Shown here: one piece after another, positions 60,011 to 64,000 of the stretch
Position numbering within the stretch: the stretch's first letter is position 1
How the letters are laid out: every line of letters starts with the position of its first letter
Assembly: GCA_039105265.1 (NCBI GenBank)
Contig: JAPFFF010000002.1
Location: forward strand, 2,542,001 to 2,606,000
DNA: 64,000 bases
Direction: 5' to 3'
Origin: Tritrichomonas musculus
Taxonomy: Eukaryota > Parabasalia > Tritrichomonadida > Tritrichomonadidae
Notes under the pieces: generated by a model
Databases searched by the model: none
The model's input: the letters and a program-made list of their open reading frames with translations, nothing else
Told to the model about the DNA's origin: nothing
Position numbers and translations under genes: made by a program

Positions 60011-60913
60011 AAGGTTATTAGTTCGAACATTGATTAAAACGAATTGATGTGCTTTCATTGTTCTGTATCGATTCCATAACTCTTCGAACTCTATTGGGAA
60101 TGGAACTTGTTGATATATGTAGCCAAGTTTCTGTCGTGAATAACCACTAAAGATGAAGAATGATGTTGCATTATTTTTCCATTCAGTTGTTAAAGCTTTG
60201 AAGAACTGAATGTTTACGAATATGATTAGATTCTTATGTCGAAGCTGACTAATGGTATTGATAAAATAAGATGATTTAATTAGTTTCGATTTCAAGAAGT
60301 CTTCACAAAGAATGATTGTATTTAACGGTTTATTCGGTTGACCTAGTTTATCGATATGAAGAAACTCAAACATATCGTTTAAGGTCTTTTCATCGATTAC
60401 TATTTTTGGTGTTGATGAATATTTGTTATACAATTCTTTATATAAATCAAGCTGTTTAAGATATTCTTCAGCATTGCTGTCAGCAACAGTTTTTATTGGT
60501 AGCTGTATCAATTCGCGTTGACTTTCGAATGTAGCATCGTTAATTGTTCCGTTTCGTGATACATAAACAATTAAATGAAAGCCAGCGTTCTTCATTCGAG
60601 ACATTTGAATAACATCTCGTAGCATTATATGACTCTTTCCTTTACCTTGCTGTCCAACGAGTATGTTCAATGAATTGTAATATGAATAGATACCGTTTGC
60701 GATTGGTCTGATTGATTCATTCTTTTTTTTTGATTCATTGCGTTGATAGGCTTTATTCATTTCATCATCAATGTTAAATGTTGTTTCATTAACTGTTGGC
60801 TTGAATGATTCATATTCAAATGCAAAACTCATTTGGTCATCATCATAATCAGAACCACTAGAGAATAAAATCTCTTTATAATTAAATTGAGTAGGTTTCA
60901 TGAAACGTTTCAT
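59999..60913 (-). CDS. Packaging ATPase (A32/HerA-like), Maverick C
   Basis: 304 aa, homologous along its length to 56036-56944. Walker A GQQGKGKS (about 87-94), Walker B NTIILCEDF (about 197-205), SQLRHKNLIIFVNIQFFKAL, then FFIFSGYSRQKLGYIYQQVP near the end. It lacks the SQAKLGPA insert of the B copy (here FLHIDKLGQPNKPLNT), so that insert is specific to B. The start may be Met 1 or Met 5; MKPTQFNY aligns with MLKPTKFDY of B, favouring Met 5 (60901). Confidence 0.83.
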   Translation of the reverse strand: MKRFMKPTQFNYKEILFSSGSDYDDDQMSFAFEYESFKPTVNETTFNIDDEMNKAYQRNESKKKNESIRPIANGIYSYYNSLNILVGQQGKGKSHIMLRDVIQMSRMKNAGFHLIVYVSRNGTINDATFESQRELIQLPIKTVADSNAEEYLKQLDLYKELYNKYSSTPKIVIDEKTLNDMFEFLHIDKLGQPNKPLNTIILCEDFLKSKLIKSSYFINTISQLRHKNLIIFVNIQFFKALTTEWKNNATSFFIFSGYSRQKLGYIYQQVPFPIEFEELWNRYRTMKAHQFVLINVRTNNLSFI

Positions 60914-60937
60914 TTCTTTAGTTTTCGTTAAAGCTCT

Positions 60938-61069
60938 TCATGAATACATTTTTGTTCTTATCTCTTCACTGAGTTCTGGTTCTTTGTCAGGAATCATTAA
61001 AGATACTTCAACAATCTTCACTAAAAATAAACCTGTTAATAATGAAACAACTAATATTTCATATATCAT
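60938..61069 (-). CDS. 43-aa single-span membrane protein (copy C)
   Basis: It begins MIYEILVVSLLTGLFLVKIV, one hydrophobic span, followed by a tail with PDKEPELSEEIRTKMYS. It has the same length and the same neighbours as the copy at 55901-56032 in Maverick B. The shared pattern EIL, then a span, then ELSEE-x-R-x-K-x-Y is good evidence that this is a real, conserved gene. Confidence 0.75.
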   Translation of the reverse strand: MIYEILVVSLLTGLFLVKIVEVSLMIPDKEPELSEEIRTKMYS

Positions 61070-61079
61070 TTATTAGTCT

Positions 61080-61700
61080 TTAAATTGTTAACTTTAATGA
61101 TATACCGTATTTGATGAACTGTAAATAAATATTATTATAGCAATACTTGAATTCTTCTGTTTTATTGTCTTTTGTTATCAATATCTTTGATATCTTCATC
61201 AATTCTTTGGTATTTGATGAAATACAACCGCATGAAGCTTCACATTCATCAATTACTAGTTCAACTTTATCTGCTTGAGTTAATAGTTTAATCATATTCA
61301 TCAACAAATCACTTTTACAAATGAGATTTGAATTAATTCTCAACGGATTATTCTCATACATTTCAATAATCATTTCAAGGAATTTATTTTTGATTTCGAG
61401 TTCATCAAGTTCATTTCCTAAGTCTATTATTCCTCGGTCTCGAATAAGATTGTTTGTTTGAGGTATTGATTGAGATGTTCCACTCATCTGTGGTATAGTA
61501 AAATTTGTGGCTTGAGATGATTGTGGTAATGGTTGAACTGATGGATAATCAACTGGTTGAATTGGTCTTTGATTCTTTGGTTGAATCTTGATGTTGATAT
61601 TGGTATTCTGTTCTTGTTTAACTGATGCATCGTTCTCGGATGATAATATACGAGCTTTATTCATTTTAAAGTTATTCGTTTTAGGTAAAAATAAAACCAA
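61080..61700 (-). CDS. Conserved Maverick protein with ARILSSE motif (copy C)
   Basis: 206 codons as opened; homology (MNKARILSSENDASVKQEQN) supports a start at 61664. The middle is Pro/Gln/Ser-rich without the CKAS hairpin inserts of copies A and B. The C-terminus (KNKFLEMIIEMYENNPLRIN; LLTQADKVELVIDE; SKILITKDNKTEEFKYCYN; YGISLK) is well conserved. Third member of the family in this window. Confidence 0.78.
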   Translation of the reverse strand: MVLFLPKTNNFKMNKARILSSENDASVKQEQNTNINIKIQPKNQRPIQPVDYPSVQPLPQSSQATNFTIPQMSGTSQSIPQTNNLIRDRGIIDLGNELDELEIKNKFLEMIIEMYENNPLRINSNLICKSDLLMNMIKLLTQADKVELVIDECEASCGCISSNTKELMKISKILITKDNKTEEFKYCYNNIYLQFIKYGISLKLTI

Positions 61701-61727
61701 TTAACGATGAGTCATTCATTGAATCAT

Positions 61728-61973
61728 TTATAAAGTCATTTGTTCAGCTGATTTAATACGTTCATCAATAGCTCTTAATTGTATTTTGATTGATTCAATA
61801 TCATTAAATAGTTGTTTATAAATCGACAATATGTGAATCATCTTATCAAACTTTCCGTTTAATGCATCATCTTCAGAATTCATACATTCATTGAATATCT
61901 TGTCTTTAACTATTCGAAACTGAGCGTGTAAAGATGATGTATCACAACTCAAACCTTTAATTGCACTATTCAT
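61728..61973 (-). CDS. 81-aa helical protein
   Basis: A mostly helical small protein (SSLHAQFRIVKDKIFNECMN; FNDIESIKIQLRAIDERIKS). It may correspond to 54920-55150 of B, which has a DIESLK segment in the same position relative to the ARILSSE gene. Unknown function. Confidence 0.55.
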   Translation of the reverse strand: MNSAIKGLSCDTSSLHAQFRIVKDKIFNECMNSEDDALNGKFDKMIHILSIYKQLFNDIESIKIQLRAIDERIKSAEQMTL

Positions 61974-62011
61974 TTTAAACCAAAAATAAACAAATTAATT
62001 AAATGATATTT

Positions 62012-62362
62012 TTATTCTTTGTTGTTCTTAAATGCCAATAATCTATTAATCATATATGATGATACATTTAACTTCAATTTTTCCTTCAATAAGTTTTGTG
62101 TATATGAACATCTTTTATGTCCTGGCAACTTATTTATATCATTCATTACTTTATCATCCAAAAATTGTATAACTTTTTCACGTTCATCCTTGTTCAAGAA
62201 CTTTGATGAATTGAATATTGAACGCGTTCTTTTATGGTTTGCTTCTGTATTTGTTTCTTCATTTGTTTCTTCTTCTTCACTTACTTCTTGTTTTGATTCT
62301 AATATCAAAAGTAATTTATGTATTTCTTCAATGAGTTTTATTATTTCTCTTAACTCAGACAT
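62012..62362 (-). CDS. Small Maverick protein shared by B and C (copy C)
   Basis: 116 aa: N-terminal helix (LREIIKLIEEIHKLLLILES), an acidic Glu/Thr linker, and a C-terminal domain (FLNKDEREKVIQFLDDKV; SYTQNLLKEKLKLNVSSYM) that aligns with 39722-40159. It is divergent from the polymerase, 93 bp between starts, whereas in B it lies downstream of the polymerase. The element has therefore been rearranged between the two copies. Confidence 0.7.
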   Translation of the reverse strand: MSELREIIKLIEEIHKLLLILESKQEVSEEEETNEETNTEANHKRTRSIFNSSKFLNKDEREKVIQFLDDKVMNDINKLPGHKRCSYTQNLLKEKLKLNVSSYMINRLLAFKNNKE

Positions 62363-62455
62363 TTCAATGAAATAAAAAACTCGAAATATTTTTTATTTTT
62401 TGATTTAACATTTTTTCAAAATTCAAATAATTTGATTTTTTAATTATATCATAAA

Positions 62456-64000
62456 TGAGTTCGCGTTATTACTATCAAAAAGATACCAAATCATTTGTTA
62501 TTGAACAAATCAGGTATATCAATAATGAACTTCAATTAAAACCTCGTTTGTCAACATCTAAACCTTCTGATTATGATGTTAAACATTTCAAGTCAATCTT
62601 ATAAAACTTTTTGAATTCATACGGTTTTAGAGAACATGAAGGTAATAGAATAGATGACATATCAATATTAGATTTCGTCAATAGAATGAAAAGAGAAGCA
62701 GAAGAACAAGAAGAAGAGGAGGAAGAGGAACAATTTGAAGAAGAAGAACAAGATGATGAACAAAAACTAAAACAAAAACAAATCGAGGACAACATCAAAA
62801 TTGCTCATGATGCACTCAACAAAGCCCTTCAATTAATTAAATCTGAAAATATATTATTGAGACCATTACCGCCAAAGACAAACAAACAGCCTCAACGATA
62901 TGAAGACATTCGATTTAACAATGAAAATGCTGAATTAATTGAATACATCAAAAAGTTTGGCTATAAAGGTGTTCATTCAAAACATGATTCATATTTCATA
63001 ATCAATGAACCTGAGAACTTTGATGAAGCAGTTGAAGCATGTAGTCATTTCATTGACCAATTCCCAAATGATAGTGAAAAGGTTGAACGATTAGATGAAG
63101 ACAGTAAAGAACCGATTAAAATATATTACAAAAACGGAGTTTCATCAATTGAAGACATCAATGAATATTTGACTGAAACAGTATTTAAACAAGAAGTGAA
63201 ACCGTTCAAAATATATTTTCAATTGACTGGTATATTTGAAATACCACCAAAGAATGAAAGTGAAAGGTACACGTATGAAGCAAGTGAAATCAAATGGAAG
63301 AATTATAAATCATCAATTCCGATAATTGTTAGAGAGAATAAAGATATTGACAAAGTTAAACTGTATATTGAATCAAAGATTCATGAATATGAAACCACGG
63401 CTTCAAACATCAAATTGTGTATCGTTTGGTCTGTATCGTTTACAATCTCTCGTGTAGTTAAGATAACAGGAAAGATTGATGAGGTTTAGAATTGTTTGGC
63501 AAAAATAAATATATCATTATTGATAACGTTGATGATTGTTTGTGTTGGTATCGATTTCTTGCTTGTTGTTTGAATAAGCAACTTATTGAAACACGAACAT
63601 TTAAAATCTCTAACAGAACCGCAGCAGCAAAGAAAATATTATGTGATGAACACGGTTTGAGCTATACAAAGAAACCTTCAAAAGATGCAAATCAATTCAT
63701 CAACTCGTTTAAAGGTATCACGATTGAAGAAATGAAAGAATCAGCGAAGAACCATAACATCAATGTCAACATTTATGAATACAACCAAACTGAAACAGAT
63801 AAAAAAGGCTTTTTCGATTTACAAGACCAATGGCATAACACAGACGAATCAAACAAAACGTTTTCAGCTCTCTTGTATTCAAAGGATAAGATAATTCACA
63901 TAATGTACATCATCAATGCTGAAGCATTAACAAATATTCATATTTGTCCTCATTGTGGTTCATACATTCACAAAGGAAATCACAATATTGACAGATTCAA
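62456..64000 (+). CDS. Family B DNA polymerase, N-terminal part, Maverick C (off edge, broken)
   Basis: Sequence homologous to the first third of the Maverick B polymerase. It opens at ATG 62456, passes an acidic Glu-rich stretch (about 62700-62765), and shares blocks with B such as HDALNKALQLIKSE, KPFKIYFQLTGIFE, KLYIESKIHEYET and, near the edge, HICPHCGSYIHKG of the zinc finger. The catalytic motifs would lie beyond the window. It is broken, with several interruptions in the visible part, and is therefore probably not functional. Confidence 0.75.

Larger units (their letters stand above)
57738..64000. mobile_element. Maverick/Polinton C (runs off the right edge)
   Basis: It carries an 80-aa gene, the mariner-split homologue of the 160-aa protein, packaging ATPase, 43-aa membrane protein, ARILSSE protein, two small proteins and the start of a B-type polymerase. 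The block from 160-aa homologue to ARILSSE gene is the inverted counterpart of 55178-57457 in B, so B and C are of one lineage. Its left end is not certain. 57738-57960 is noncoding and may be its terminal repeat joined to D, or the tail of D. It is broken in several places in the polymerase and elsewhere interrupted only by the mariner. Confidence 0.8.

Overview
The window is very AT-rich eukaryotic DNA. The best-supported source is a trichomonad (Parabasalia, close to Trichomonas or Tritrichomonas). The reasons are several Maverick/Polinton copies packed together, a mariner of the kind known from trichomonads, long AT-rich spacers with few host genes, and Inr-like motifs a few bases before start codons. 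Species assignment is inference.

Layout. 1-7011 is the right-hand part of Maverick A: fibre-like C-terminus, a conserved ARILSSE-motif protein, integrase, protein-primed family B DNA polymerase and an end region closing in ACTACT. 7012-28773 is host-type spacer. It holds a FOP/FOR20-like LisH gene (15701-16114), a start-less BIR-domain coding fragment (18903-19355), a 122-bp satellite with about 31 near-identical copies (10496-14229), a 16-bp minisatellite (about 23290-24580), and several short inverted-repeat DNA transposons or MITEs with clear target duplications. 27844-30632 holds unrecognised acidic and basic coding pieces, one of them split by a fold-back MITE, arranged around a bidirectional promoter.

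From about 31.1 kb the window is almost wholly virus-like element. A fragment of Maverick D (large structural-type protein, integrase, A32-type packaging ATPase) runs from about 31.4 kb to 34925. Inside its ATPase gene sits Maverick B, 34926-57731 (22.8 kb), with 227/228-bp terminal inverted repeats that I see differing by one base and a perfect 6-bp target duplication AAGGAG. B carries polymerase, a fibre-like protein, integrase, a free-standing HNH nuclease, the major capsid gene, small virion-type proteins, a packaging ATPase and several conserved unknowns. It is young and nearly whole, but carries two later insertions: a 1.2-kb inverted-repeat element in the fibre gene and a mariner in the capsid gene. 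57738-64000 is Maverick C (or the other flank of D). It shares with B a block of packaging ATPase, 43-aa membrane protein and ARILSSE protein in inverted orientation, and it is interrupted by a second, almost identical mariner.

How the parts relate. Polymerase, integrase, ATPase and capsid are the standard self-synthesising transposon/virus kit: protein-primed replication, integration with 6-bp duplications, genome packaging, particle assembly. The fibre-like gene would supply receptor-binding spikes. The two mariners share the same in-frame stop in the transposase, so neither is likely to be autonomous without read-through. All Maverick parts are treated as fossils; their individual lesions are not listed.
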